The notes below the pieces were generated by a model that worked only from the letters and a program-made list of their open reading frames with translations, searched no databases and had not been told where the DNA came from. A stretch of 64,000 bases of DNA from contig JANXUK010000121.1 of assembly GCA_025356275.1 (NCBI GenBank), positions 1-64,000 of the forward strand, read 5' to 3'. Below, piece after piece: positions 29,108 to 39,630 of the stretch. Numbering within the stretch: position 1 is the stretch's first letter; each line of letters begins with the position of its first letter. Source of the DNA: Sphingomonadales bacterium. GTDB taxonomy: Bacteria; Pseudomonadota; Alphaproteobacteria; Sphingomonadales; Sphingomonadaceae. The position numbers and the translations under genes are program-made.

Positions 29108-29707
29108 ATGACGAAGTTTCCGGCGTTCATGGTGTTTGCTCTGATCGGCAGCGGCCTGCAGGCGGCGCGCCCGGTAACCGCTCCCCCCGTCACCGCTCAC
29201 TTATGCACTGCCCAGACCCGCGCCTGCCTCGAAAGGACAGCGCGCTCGTATATCGACGGCTTGCTGACGCATAACGGGAGCAAAGTCCCGCTGGCGCCCG
29301 ACGCAAGGCGCACCGAGAATGCGCTGACCAATGCCAAGGGTGAGGAAATTCGCGAGAGCTTTGTACGCACCGATATGGTGGAGGGGGTCAAGGACATCCG
29401 GCTCTACACCGATGTTGCCAGGGGCGAGGTTGTCGCGTTCTTCCTGCTCGACGTCGATCTGAAGGCCAGCAATGGCGGCGGTCAGGCCACGACGCGGGCC
29501 GGCAACACCGAGTACAAGGTAGCGATCACCAAACCGGCCGGCACCTATACCGTGCATGAGGCCGAGCGGTTCAGCATCCGGCACGGATTGGTCAAACAGA
29601 TCGAGATCATCGCGCACGTCGAGGATGGCAAGGGCCAGGGATCGGGCTGGCCGGTCGAGCGTGATGCCGCGGTCATGGCGGAAAAAGTCAAGGCGACAAA
29701 GCCATGA
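29108..29707 (+). CDS. Secreted protein of unknown function, possibly SnoaL/NTF2-like
   Basis: N-terminal signal, CLERTARSYIDGLLTHNGSKVPLAPDARRTENA; overlaps the tannase start by 4 nt. Confidence 0.65.
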   Translation: MTKFPAFMVFALIGSGLQAARPVTAPPVTAHLCTAQTRACLERTARSYIDGLLTHNGSKVPLAPDARRTENALTNAKGEEIRESFVRTDMVEGVKDIRLYTDVARGEVVAFFLLDVDLKASNGGGQATTRAGNTEYKVAITKPAGTYTVHEAERFSIRHGLVKQIEIIAHVEDGKGQGSGWPVERDAAVMAEKVKATKP

Positions 29708-31230
29708 AGGGTGTGACACGCTGGCTCGGATCCGCAGGTGCCGCCGCATTGCTGGTGCAGCCGGCGCTGGCCGCCCGACTGACCCCGCCGATGCCCGACC
29801 CGCCGGGCGCCAGCAGACCGGCAGGCGATCCGGCGGCGGCCTGTACCGCTTTGAAAGGTGCCGATTTCTCGAATGTGAAGGATGCGCCATCGCTGATCGT
29901 GAGCGCGGCGGTGCGCCAGCCCGACAAGGACATGCCGCTGCTCTGCCTGGTCAATGGCCAGATTGCGCCGACCATCGGTTATCGGATGTGGTTGCCGCTG
30001 GTCAGCTGGAACGGCAAATTCGCCCAGACCGGATGCGGCGGGCGTTGCGGCGACATTCTGGATGACGGCTGCCAGATCGTGGTGGCGCGGGGTTATGCCT
30101 GTATCGCTGCCGATCTGGGCCACAAGGGCACATTTTACGACGATTTATGGGCCATCGACAATGTACCGGGCGACATCGATTTCGGCTTTCGCGCCACCCA
30201 TGTCACCAACATCACCGGCAGGACGGTGACCGAAGCCTTCTATGGGCAAAAGCCGCGCTATACCTATTATTTCGGGGCATCCACCGGCGGCCGGCAGGGC
30301 CTGGTCGAGGCGCAGCGCTTCCCCGAGGATTTCGATGGCATCATCGCCGGGGAGCCGGCGATGGGCCCCCCCGGTGCATCGCATACCGAGGTTGGCCCGG
30401 CTCTGCGCGCCAGCGTTGCGGCGCTCAACCCCGGCGGCCGGCCGATCCTGACGCTGGCCGACATCAATCTGGTCCATAGTGCCGCGGTCGCGCGCTGTGA
30501 CCGGGACGATAATGCCAGTGACGGCTTTATCTCGGACCCTCGCCACTGCGGTTTCAAGCCGGCGCAATTGCTGTGCAAGGGCGACAAGGCACCCACCTGC
30601 CTGACCGCCGATCAAGTGGCCGCGCTCGACCGGGTCTATGCCAATGGCGCGATGCCGGGGTCCGAAAAAGGCTGGGTCGGCGCCTATATCGGGGCCGATG
30701 GCGGACCAGGGCGCTATTTGTGGCACCTCAAGAACCCCTATCACTATCCCTATGCCTGGATATTCAACGACGCGACCAACCCCGACCTGCGGGCATTCAA
30801 GGCCAGGGGTGGCCGGCTGATCCTGTATCAGGGCTGGGCCGATGAGGCATGCTATCCCGGCAACCCGGCCGATTATTACGAGACGGTTGAGCGCCTGATG
30901 GGCGGACGGGCCGACACCCAGGACTTTTTCCGGCTGTATATGGTGCCCGGCGAAAGCCATATCCCGCAAGTGTCGGGCGGCGCCGAAACCGTCGATTACC
31001 TGAGCTATCTCGAAGCCTGGGTCGAACGCGGGCAGGCACCCGACATCCTGCTGGCGCAGAAAATGAAAGTGCTGGCGCGGTTTGCCGGGCCGGTGACCTA
31101 TGCCTCCTATCTCACGCCCGATAATGTCGCGTTTTCGCGGCCATTGTACCCCTATCCGGTGCGGGCCCGCTATGCCGGCAAGGGCGATGTCGATGATGCC
31201 GCGAACTGGGGACCGGCGCCGGCGCGCTGA
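29704..31230 (+). CDS. Tannase/feruloyl esterase family alpha/beta hydrolase
   Basis: YYFGASTGGRQGLVEAQRFPEDFDGIIAGEPA; GWADEACYPGNPADYYE; MVPGESHIPQVSGG. Confidence 0.9.
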   Translation: MKGVTRWLGSAGAAALLVQPALAARLTPPMPDPPGASRPAGDPAAACTALKGADFSNVKDAPSLIVSAAVRQPDKDMPLLCLVNGQIAPTIGYRMWLPLVSWNGKFAQTGCGGRCGDILDDGCQIVVARGYACIAADLGHKGTFYDDLWAIDNVPGDIDFGFRATHVTNITGRTVTEAFYGQKPRYTYYFGASTGGRQGLVEAQRFPEDFDGIIAGEPAMGPPGASHTEVGPALRASVAALNPGGRPILTLADINLVHSAAVARCDRDDNASDGFISDPRHCGFKPAQLLCKGDKAPTCLTADQVAALDRVYANGAMPGSEKGWVGAYIGADGGPGRYLWHLKNPYHYPYAWIFNDATNPDLRAFKARGGRLILYQGWADEACYPGNPADYYETVERLMGGRADTQDFFRLYMVPGESHIPQVSGGAETVDYLSYLEAWVERGQAPDILLAQKMKVLARFAGPVTYASYLTPDNVAFSRPLYPYPVRARYAGKGDVDDAANWGPAPAR

Positions 31231-31268
31231 GCCACGGGTTCTTTCGCTATTGCCGAGGCTGTAAAGAC

Positions 31269-31303
31269 AATGGCCCCGCTCCCGGTTTGGGAGCGGGGCC
31301 ATT
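31269..31303. terminator. Perfect 15-bp stem hairpin AATGGCCCCGCTCCC-GGTTT-GGGAGCGGGGCCATT, likely bidirectional terminator
   Basis: Lies between convergent tannase and TonB receptor genes. Confidence 0.8.
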
Positions 31304-31324
31304 ACCCTTTATACGCCCTGTCGA

Positions 31325-33838
31325 TCAGAGGGCGGCGCTGACCCGGAGGCCGAAGGTGCGCGGCAGGGCATAGGCACCGAAGAAGCCGCTATACGACGAC
31401 CGGATGCTATTGACCTGATTGATCCCGAAATCGGGGGCGACGTTGCCGGCCGGATAGGTTTTGTTATCGAACAGGTTGGTCACGAACGCCTCAATCCGGA
31501 AGCGATTGTCCTTTGCCCCGACCCGCAGATCCAGCGTGGCACGGCCCGGGATATACGACAAATTGGCGATATCCGCATATTGCTTGCCCCGGAACACATA
31601 GGCCGCATTGGCAAACGGCGACCAGTGATCGGAGGTATGCTCTTCGTAGGACAGCACTGCCGAGGCCGTCACGAGCGGCGCAAAGGGCAAGGCAAGGCCC
31701 CGGAAATTGCCGAAACCATAGGTCGCCAGCGTGCCCCCGGTGTTATCGATATAGGCCAGCCGCTTGGTATGGTTCCACGAAAAGGTGGTATCAAGCGAGA
31801 TTTCGGGGGTGAAATTGTAGTCCCCCGTAAACTCGACACCATAGACCTGCGTTTTGCCGGTGTTGGTCACCGCGCTGACTGTGGTCTGGATCGGCACAAT
31901 CTGGATAAGCGCCGCTTCGGTCACCTGCTGATTGTTGAGAATGCCGAAATAGGTGTTGACGTCAAAGTAACCCTTGCCGCCGGCAAGATAGCCCTTGAAA
32001 CCCACTTCCCCGATACGCAGGCTCTCCTGCTTAAACGACGGGTTGGTAACCCCCAACGCCGACGTGATCTGCGCGGTGGTCGTCGCGTAATTGTTGCCAC
32101 TGACCGTGTAGATCGGGTTGGTGGGATCGAAGAAGCTCAGCAAGCCGCCGTTGAAGCCGCCCGGACGGCCACCCTGCGACAGCGAGACATAGATCTTCTT
32201 GCTCCCGCCCACATCATAATCGGCCGACACACGCGGGTAGAATGCGTGGAACTTCTTGTCGAGGATCGGCGATGTGGTGATGACGTTCATGGTCGTCGCG
32301 GCCAGCGTTTGGGCGAAACGATCGTCGATCTGATACCGGCCCTCGGCGCTGAAGGTCAACTTGTTGTCCAGCGCTTTCAAATAGCCGCCAAGGAAGAACC
32401 CGAAGGTCGTTCCGCGATCATCGGTGATGTTGAAAACCCCGGGGCTGAACGTCTGCGCCGGCGTGTTCGATGTCGTGGAATTGACGGCGTTGGACAGGTT
32501 TCGTGCGGACACGTAATTGGCCCCGATGGTCCAGCTGAACACGCGCTTGGGATCGGAGCTGAGGCGCAATTCCTGGCTGAAATCGGTGGCCTTGTTGTCC
32601 AGACCGAAGAACAGCACGCTGACCGCCGATGTCGGCGTAACGGCCTGTGCCGCGCCGTCGACCGCCTGCACCACGGTATCGACGTGATAGCCGGTGATCG
32701 ATTGCGCCTTCAGATAATCGCTGATCTCGAAATTGATCACCGCATGGCTGTTGAAGACATGCCGCTGGAGGCCGGCCTGATGCTTGAAGTGTTCGGCGGC
32801 GATGAACGGCGTGGTGTCGAACAGCGCGGTTGCCTGCTGGGCCGGGATGTCGGTCCGCGAATAGGCAATGGCGTTGCTGACCGCCGGTGCCGCGCCGCAG
32901 ATGATGGCGCGATTGCCGCCGGGTGCGCAATTGTCGATAACGCCGAGGCTGAGCAGACTGCCCTGCGCCGCGGGCGTGCCGCTATAGGAGGCGTCGGGGA
33001 AGATGTTCACGGTTGCCGAGGGATTGTCCTCATCCTCGAAATAATTGCCGTAGACCTTCATCTCGAGATTGCTGGACGGGGTGAAGTCGAGCGTGCCCGA
33101 CAGCGACCGCCGCTGCTGTCCGCCCAGCTTGGGGCCGGTGGGGTTATAGGCGTTGGTGATGAAACCGTTGTTCTTCTCGTAAAGTCCGGTCACCCGGAAG
33201 CCGAGCAGATCAGGAAGCAGCGGACCCGCGATGCTGGTTTCAAAACGGAAGGTGTTGCGCTGGGCCAGCTCGATATTCGTGTCGATGGCCAAGGTCTTGG
33301 GAATGGCCTTGGTGCGATAGGCAATCGCGCCGGTCATCGACGCGCGCCCGAAATAAACGCTTTGCGGACCGCGCAGCACTTCGACCGCGCCAATGTCGAG
33401 ACCGGCCGGGATTTCGTTGCCGATCACCGCCGCACCATCCAGGAACATCGATCCCGCCTGGGTGACGCCGCCGCCGTTCTTCGACAGATACAGCCCGCGG
33501 AACACGATCGAGCGGTTGCCGCCGCGATCATTGCGCGAATTGCCCGGCGTAAAGCTGCTGAATTCCAGCCCCGGGGTAAAATTCGCCAGCTCGGTGGTGG
33601 AAGTGATGTTCAGCCGCTCCATCTTGGCAGCGCTGACCACGGTAATCGCCAGCGGCACATCGACGATGGATTCGGTACGACGCCGCGCGGTGACGGTGAT
33701 CTCGCCCTTGTCGGGATCGGAAGCGGCCGGTGCAGCGGCGTCCGGGGCCGCCGCCTTCGCCACAGCCGCACCCGGCATGGCCACAAACATGATCAGCGCG
33801 GTTGCGCTGGATAGCGCGGTGAGATGTTGTTTACGCAT
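31325..33838 (-). CDS. TonB-dependent receptor
   Basis: DKGEITVTARRRTESIVDVPLAITVVSAAKMERLNITSTTELANFTPGL plug; C-terminal FGLRVSAAL. Confidence 0.93.
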   Translation of the reverse strand: MRKQHLTALSSATALIMFVAMPGAAVAKAAAPDAAAPAASDPDKGEITVTARRRTESIVDVPLAITVVSAAKMERLNITSTTELANFTPGLEFSSFTPGNSRNDRGGNRSIVFRGLYLSKNGGGVTQAGSMFLDGAAVIGNEIPAGLDIGAVEVLRGPQSVYFGRASMTGAIAYRTKAIPKTLAIDTNIELAQRNTFRFETSIAGPLLPDLLGFRVTGLYEKNNGFITNAYNPTGPKLGGQQRRSLSGTLDFTPSSNLEMKVYGNYFEDEDNPSATVNIFPDASYSGTPAAQGSLLSLGVIDNCAPGGNRAIICGAAPAVSNAIAYSRTDIPAQQATALFDTTPFIAAEHFKHQAGLQRHVFNSHAVINFEISDYLKAQSITGYHVDTVVQAVDGAAQAVTPTSAVSVLFFGLDNKATDFSQELRLSSDPKRVFSWTIGANYVSARNLSNAVNSTTSNTPAQTFSPGVFNITDDRGTTFGFFLGGYLKALDNKLTFSAEGRYQIDDRFAQTLAATTMNVITTSPILDKKFHAFYPRVSADYDVGGSKKIYVSLSQGGRPGGFNGGLLSFFDPTNPIYTVSGNNYATTTAQITSALGVTNPSFKQESLRIGEVGFKGYLAGGKGYFDVNTYFGILNNQQVTEAALIQIVPIQTTVSAVTNTGKTQVYGVEFTGDYNFTPEISLDTTFSWNHTKRLAYIDNTGGTLATYGFGNFRGLALPFAPLVTASAVLSYEEHTSDHWSPFANAAYVFRGKQYADIANLSYIPGRATLDLRVGAKDNRFRIEAFVTNLFDNKTYPAGNVAPDFGINQVNSIRSSYSGFFGAYALPRTFGLRVSAAL

Positions 33839-34206
33839 AAAACCCCCATAAAGACCAAAACCCAGCGAGCGTGACCGACCTGCATAGGGTCAACCGTACT
33901 CTCGACTGCTCCTCTAACATTGCCGTCAAAGGATGTTTTGCAACAAGGATATCGGGGGACTCACCCATCTAGCGGGTAAATCCCGCCCCCTGCGCGCGAT
34001 GCCAGCCGAAATTTGCCGTTTTATCGGAACAAATATGCGTAATATCAGATACCTAATTCCAATGGTGGGAGGCAATGCATTTTCCTCATAGGTGTTGTGC
34101 TCAAAGCGGCTACGCCCGCAGAACGGGTAAGCGCCCGCTGCACCGACGACACTTTGTGGCGCAGGCATCATGGTCGGTGCGAAAATATGCATCAATCGGG
34201 AGTACC

Positions 34207-35181
34207 ATGCGATACCGCCAGCTCGGCCGCTCCGGTCTCACCGTTTCGGTGGTCGGTCTTGGTTGCAACAATTTCGGCGGCGCGCCGGTCAACGCGCCCA
34301 GCGGCACGGTCTATGGCCTGATGACGCTGGAGCAGGCCCGCGGCGTGATCGATGCCGCATTCGATGCGGGGATCACCTTCTTCGATACTGCCGATGTCTA
34401 TGGCGGCGGCGGATCGGAAGAGCAGCTGGGTCAGATCCTGAAGGGGCGGCGGCACCAGGTGGTGATCGCGACCAAATGGGGATCGGGCATGGATGCTCGC
34501 CATGACATCGCCTGGGGGTCGCGTCGCTATATCCGTCAGGCTGTCGAGGCGAGCCTGAAGCGGCTCGGCAGCGACTATATCGATCTTTACCAGATGCACT
34601 GGCCCGATCCGCGCACGCCGATCGAGGAGACGCTGGCCGCGCTGGACGAGTTGGTGCGCGAGGGCAAGCTGCGCTATCTCGGCCATTCGCATTTTGGCGG
34701 CTGGGAAGTGGCCGATGCCGACTGGATCGCGCGGGTCGCCGGGACCGAGCGCTTTGTTTCGGCGCAGAACCATTATTCGCTGCTCGAACGCGGCGCCGAG
34801 GCAGAGTTGATCCCGGCTTGCGAGCGGTTCGGTGTGGGTCTGTTGCCCTATTTCCCGCTCGCCAATGGCTGGCTGACCGGGAAATATCGCCGCGACAGCC
34901 CCGCCCCGGCGGGCACCCGCATGGCGGGCCGCGTCATCGATGCGCGCACCTACGACATCATCGAGGCGCTCACCGCCTATGCGGCCGCGCGCGACCGGAC
35001 GATGGTCGATATCGCGATAGGCGCGCTGCTGCATCAGCCGGCCGTCGCCTGCGTGATCGCTGGCGCGACCAAGCCCGGTCAGGCGACCGCCAATGCCGCA
35101 GCTGCCGACTGGATCGCAACGGCGGATGACATAGCCGAACTCGACGCACTGCTGGATGGCCACAGCCGGGTCCGGGCATGA
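34207..35181 (+). CDS. Aldo/keto reductase
   Basis: MRYRQLGRSGLTVSVVGLGCNNFGG; FFDTADVYGGGGSEEQLG; DYIDLYQMHWPDPRTPIEET. Confidence 0.92.
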   Translation: MRYRQLGRSGLTVSVVGLGCNNFGGAPVNAPSGTVYGLMTLEQARGVIDAAFDAGITFFDTADVYGGGGSEEQLGQILKGRRHQVVIATKWGSGMDARHDIAWGSRRYIRQAVEASLKRLGSDYIDLYQMHWPDPRTPIEETLAALDELVREGKLRYLGHSHFGGWEVADADWIARVAGTERFVSAQNHYSLLERGAEAELIPACERFGVGLLPYFPLANGWLTGKYRRDSPAPAGTRMAGRVIDARTYDIIEALTAYAAARDRTMVDIAIGALLHQPAVACVIAGATKPGQATANAAAADWIATADDIAELDALLDGHSRVRA

Positions 35182-36422
35182 CAGGACCGGGCATGAGCGG
35201 GCCGCGCACGCAGGAATTTGCCCGCGCGTGGCGGGTGGTGCTGGCCAGCGCCTTCGGGGCGGGTACGGGCGCGGTGCCGCTTGCATTCTACAGCTTTGGC
35301 GCATTAATTGGCCCGCTGACCCGGGCATTTGGCTGGAGCCGTTCGGAAGTGACCGCGGCGCCGCTGTTCCTGACCATCGGCGGATTGATCGCGGGGGTTT
35401 TCGCAGGTGCGATGGCCGACCGGTTCGGCGCGCGCCGCGTGGTGATGTGGTCGCAGGCCGCGCTGGTGCTGGCATTCGCGGCGTTTGCGGCGCTGCCCCG
35501 ATCGCTGCCCTTATTCTATCTGGGCTATACGCTGGTCGCCATTCTGGGCGCGGGCACGATGACGATGACCTGGAGCCGGGCGATCACCGGCTGGTTTGTT
35601 GCGGCGCGCGGGCTGGCGCTCGGCCTGTCGCTGGTGGGCACCGGGTTGATCGGTGCGGCGTTGCCCGCCTATGTCAATTGGCTGGTCGCGCATCACGGCT
35701 GGCAGGGGGCCTATCTGGGGCTGGCCGCGCTGCCGCTGGTGCTGGGCATGCCGCTGACCTTTCTGTTTTTCCGCGAACCCGAGGAGGCAGGGCGCGCGGA
35801 TCTGGCCATCGCCGAGGATCACGCCGGCAGCTTCACCTTCGGCGAGGCGATCAAAACCGCCTGTTTCTGGCAGATGACGCTGTCCTTCTCGGTGGTCGCG
35901 GTCGCCATCGCCTCGATCATCGTCCATTGCGTGCCGCTGCTGACCGACCGGGGCATCGACGCGGCGACGGCGGCGGGCATCGCCGGGCTGATCGGCCTTG
36001 CGGTCACCGGAGGCCGGCTGGTCAGCGGTTTCCTGCTCGACCGGGTGCGCGGACCGCTGGTGGCATTTGGCATGTTCGGCCTGCCGGCGCTGGCCTGCCT
36101 GCTGCTGGCGGTTGCGGGGACCAATCTGCTGTTATGCGGGATCGCGGTGGTGCTGGTCGGCCTCGCCGGCGGGGCGGAGCATGACATTGCCGCCTATTTC
36201 TGCGCGCGCTATTTCGGACGGCGGCATTACGGCAAGATCTATGGGCTGTTGTACACGCTTTACGGCATTGGCAGCGGGGTCGGCCCGCTGATCGCCGGCA
36301 AGGTGGTGGAGGCTACCGGCGATTATCGCACCGCGCTGCACGGCGGATCGGCGTTGTTTGCGGTGGCGGCGGGGCTGATCCTGACTCTCAAGCCGCCGCC
36401 GCCACATCCAGCCGCCAGCTAA
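35178..36422 (+). CDS. MFS transporter
   Basis: 12-TM-like hydrophobic pattern; FAGAMADRFGARRVVMW; overlaps the AKR stop. Confidence 0.85.
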   Translation: MTGPGMSGPRTQEFARAWRVVLASAFGAGTGAVPLAFYSFGALIGPLTRAFGWSRSEVTAAPLFLTIGGLIAGVFAGAMADRFGARRVVMWSQAALVLAFAAFAALPRSLPLFYLGYTLVAILGAGTMTMTWSRAITGWFVAARGLALGLSLVGTGLIGAALPAYVNWLVAHHGWQGAYLGLAALPLVLGMPLTFLFFREPEEAGRADLAIAEDHAGSFTFGEAIKTACFWQMTLSFSVVAVAIASIIVHCVPLLTDRGIDAATAAGIAGLIGLAVTGGRLVSGFLLDRVRGPLVAFGMFGLPALACLLLAVAGTNLLLCGIAVVLVGLAGGAEHDIAAYFCARYFGRRHYGKIYGLLYTLYGIGSGVGPLIAGKVVEATGDYRTALHGGSALFAVAAGLILTLKPPPPHPAAS

Positions 36423-37720
36423 AATTCGGCCAGATGGCCGCGCAACGTCGTGGTGGTGTAATCGCGGCGCACCAGCCCGCGCTTTTGCAGCAGCGGCACC
36501 AACCCGTCGAGCACCTCCGCAATATAGCGCCGGGTCAGCGGCCTTGCATGCATCAGGAAACCGTCGCCGCCGATTTCGGCCATCGCCGCTTCCATCTGGT
36601 CGGCGACCTGTTCGGGCGTACCGATCAGCTTGAGTGAGGTCGTTTCCTGCTCGCACAATGCCTCGCGCAGGGTCTTGCCGCCTTTGGCCTTGGCCTTGAT
36701 CGCGGCGACAAAGCCCTGAAAACCCTGGATCTCGGCAGGGTCTATATCGGGGAACGGCGCGTCGAGATCGAACTTGCCCCAATCCATCCCGGTGTGTAGC
36801 GTCAGCCGGCCCAGACGCTGCGCCAGGATCGTTGGGGTCATGCCGATGACCTCCTCATAGCGCGCCTGCGCCGCCTCTGCGGTATCGCCCAGCACCGGCG
36901 AGATCAGGTACATCACCTTGGCCGCATCGGGATCGCGGCCATGATTGACCATCCGCTCGCGGATATCATCGCGGAATTCCTTGAGCGCGGGCACGCTGTT
37001 GCGCCCGAAGGTCGAGCACAGGATGACGTCCGAATGCTTCGCCGCGAAATCGCGCCCAGCCGGTGACGACCCGGCCTGACAGATCGCGGGGCGTCCCTGC
37101 GGCGAACGGGTAACGTTGAGCGGACCGATCGAGCGGTGATACTTGCCCTCAAACTTGAACTCACGGAACTTGGTCGGATCGACATAGCGCCCGGTCTCGG
37201 CGCTCATCTCGAACGGCTCGTCCTGCCACGCATCCCACAATTGCTTGACCAGATCGAGCATCTCATCGGCGATGGCATAGCGCTCGTCGTGCGGTGGCTG
37301 CTTGTCCCGGCCAAACGCCTGCGCCGCCCAATCCTCGCTGGAGGTGACGACATTCCACCCGGCCCGCCCGCGTGAGACATGGTCGATCGACGCGATCTGG
37401 CGCGCCAGCAGGAACGGCGGATAGAATGAGCTGGAGAAGGTGCCGATCAGCCCCAACCGCTCGGTCGCTTGGCTCAGCACCGACATCACGATCATCGGAT
37501 CGATGCGCGGTTCCAGATTCTGCTTGTCGTTGGTCAGCACGACATGGTCCTCGATCATGATGAAATCGAAACCGGCGCCTTCTAGCTGGCGCACCATGTC
37601 TTTCAGGAAATCGAGCGTCTGCCAGCGGTCGGGATAGATGTCATTGCCGGCCCAGCGGTCAGCGCCATTGGCGGTCCAGCCATGCGCGCGGGGATTGGTG
37701 AACCAGGCGAGGTGAAACAT
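36419..37720 (-). CDS. LLM-class flavin-dependent monooxygenase (NtaA/SnaA/DszA type)
   Basis: FDFIMIEDHVVLTND; RAGWNVVTSSEDWAAQAFGRDKQPPHDERYAIADEMLDLVKQLWDAW. Confidence 0.88.
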   Translation of the reverse strand: MFHLAWFTNPRAHGWTANGADRWAGNDIYPDRWQTLDFLKDMVRQLEGAGFDFIMIEDHVVLTNDKQNLEPRIDPMIVMSVLSQATERLGLIGTFSSSFYPPFLLARQIASIDHVSRGRAGWNVVTSSEDWAAQAFGRDKQPPHDERYAIADEMLDLVKQLWDAWQDEPFEMSAETGRYVDPTKFREFKFEGKYHRSIGPLNVTRSPQGRPAICQAGSSPAGRDFAAKHSDVILCSTFGRNSVPALKEFRDDIRERMVNHGRDPDAAKVMYLISPVLGDTAEAAQARYEEVIGMTPTILAQRLGRLTLHTGMDWGKFDLDAPFPDIDPAEIQGFQGFVAAIKAKAKGGKTLREALCEQETTSLKLIGTPEQVADQMEAAMAEIGGDGFLMHARPLTRRYIAEVLDGLVPLLQKRGLVRRDYTTTTLRGHLAEF

Positions 37721-37884
37721 GTCGGCTCCAATGCTTTGCGATGCCTTTGGCGATGGCGTGCCGGCGTGCCGCTCGGCAATACGCGAGTCCGTGCTACCCG
37801 GTATACGGGGATGGCGTCAGGACGGGTCGATCCCGCCCGATGCCCGGCGCATGATCGGCGAGTGAACCGCCCAGACCCTGCGCG

Positions 37885-38616
37885 ATGACCGCATCCGAAC
37901 GACGCCCGCCCGGCGCACGCGGGCGCATCGGCGTCATCCAGCCGGCGCCGGGCGTCATGCTGGAGTATGAATGGCCGCGGTGGCTACCGGCAGAGGTGCT
38001 GTTCCCGGTCGGCCGCATCCGCATGAGCGCCCCCACGGCGGCGGGATACGCCGAGATCGCCAGCAAGGCTCCCGACACCGCGCGCGATCTGGCCAGCGCC
38101 GGCGCGGGGGTTATCGCCTATGCCTGCACCATCGGCAGCCTGTTTGCCGGCATCGCAGCAGAGGAGGCTCTGGTCGCCGCGCTGACCGCTGCATCGGGCC
38201 GACCGGCGATCAGCCTGGCCCGGACCTGCGCTGCGGCGCTGCGCCGGGTCGGGGCGACGCGGCTGGCGATTATGACGCCCTATACGCCCGAGGCCAATGG
38301 CTGGGTCGCGCGATATATCGAGGCGCGGGGCTTTGCGGTGGCGGGGTTCATTGCGACCCCGGTGTCGATCGTCACCGTCGGCGACCTGCCCCCCGCCGAG
38401 ATCACGGCTCTGGCGGTCACCGGCCTTGCTGCGATGCCCAGCGCCGATGCGCTGTGGATCCCCTGTACCGCGATCCAGACGATGGCGGCAATCGCGGGGA
38501 TCGAGGCCGCGACGGGCCTGCCCGTGATCAGCGGGACACAGGCGATGCTATGGGACGCGCTGCGCGTGCTGGGCATCGACGATCCGCTGCACGGCGCAGG
38601 GCGGCTGTGGGATTGA
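37885..38616 (+). CDS. Asp/Glu racemase superfamily (maleate isomerase/arylmalonate decarboxylase-like)
   Basis: IGVIQPAPGVMLEYEWPRWLP; AYACTIGS and LWIPCTAIQT catalytic Cys contexts. Confidence 0.8.
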   Translation: MTASERRPPGARGRIGVIQPAPGVMLEYEWPRWLPAEVLFPVGRIRMSAPTAAGYAEIASKAPDTARDLASAGAGVIAYACTIGSLFAGIAAEEALVAALTAASGRPAISLARTCAAALRRVGATRLAIMTPYTPEANGWVARYIEARGFAVAGFIATPVSIVTVGDLPPAEITALAVTGLAAMPSADALWIPCTAIQTMAAIAGIEAATGLPVISGTQAMLWDALRVLGIDDPLHGAGRLWD

Positions 38617-38626
38617 CCGCAGCGGT

Positions 38627-39475
38627 TCAGAACGCTCTGGCATGCTGAAGCGCGGGCCGTGCGGTGCCAAATGTCGGGAAGGGGATCGTGGTTTCGTCGT
38701 CCATTTCCTCATGCGCACTGGCAGCGCGGCCGATATCGCCGGCCAGCGTGCGCAGGTGCGGCACATACTTGTCGATCACCATCGAGCTGCTCATCGCGCG
38801 GGTAATGAAGATCATCAGCAGGCTGGCGGCATATTTGCCATTGACGAAGATCGGGAAGGCGATGCTCTGCTCGGGATTGTTGAACGGCGGCGGCTGAAAG
38901 GCGAAGCCCTGCTCGACCACCGGCTCGATCAGCAGGTCGAGCGCGGTGCGGCTGGCGCGCTCGCGATTATAGGGGTCAGATGATTGCAGCAGCAGGTGGC
39001 GCATCACATTCTGCTCGGCTTCGGTCGAAAACGCATAGGCGACCAGCCCGCTCGATGAATTGAGGATCGGGGTCTCGGCACCGACGCGGCGGCGGTTAAG
39101 CCACAGCGACGTCGTGGAATCGGTGGTCGAGCGCAGCACCATATGGTCGCTCGACGGCGCCGCGATGGCCAGCGGCCAGCCGATCTTCTCGGTCAGGCGC
39201 AGCAGCATCTGGCCCGCCGATTGCACCACCCAGCAATCCTGGGAAAATCCGCCCGACAGCCCGCAGACCTTGGGGCTCAGGCGATAACGCTTGTCGTCGG
39301 GCACGCGCTGGACATAGCCTTCGGCGAGCAGGGTCAGCATGATCCGCTCCGCCGTGGTTCGCGGCAGGTCGAGGTGCCGCGCCAGTTCGGTGATCGAGAC
39401 ATGCTCGGTCTGGTTGAGCAGCGAGAGCACCTTCAGCCCCCGTTTGAGCGACCGCAATTCCTGATCCGCCTTCAT
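38627..39475 (-). CDS. IclR-family transcriptional regulator
   Basis: LRSLKRGLKVLSLLNQTEHVSITELARHLDLPRTTAERIMLTLLAEGYV. Confidence 0.9.
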   Translation of the reverse strand: MKADQELRSLKRGLKVLSLLNQTEHVSITELARHLDLPRTTAERIMLTLLAEGYVQRVPDDKRYRLSPKVCGLSGGFSQDCWVVQSAGQMLLRLTEKIGWPLAIAAPSSDHMVLRSTTDSTTSLWLNRRRVGAETPILNSSSGLVAYAFSTEAEQNVMRHLLLQSSDPYNRERASRTALDLLIEPVVEQGFAFQPPPFNNPEQSIAFPIFVNGKYAASLLMIFITRAMSSSMVIDKYVPHLRTLAGDIGRAASAHEEMDDETTIPFPTFGTARPALQHARAF

Positions 39476-39630
39476 GCAGCTGTCTCCCCAAAACCAATCG
39501 ACCCATCGCAACCTGTCTGCGCCGGGGAGAGGCTATCAGAGCGTCGCCAAGCGACAAGCGTCCCGGCACCGAATACCGGGTAGTATGAGTTTTACTCAAC
39601 GCATGCCGAAATCCTTGCGGTGATGTCATA

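Noticed and set aside
31580-33814. 744-aa plus-strand ORF opposite the TonB receptor
   Set aside because: Arg/Gly/His-rich shadow ORF antisense to a gene with clear TonB receptor motifs; typical of high-GC DNA.
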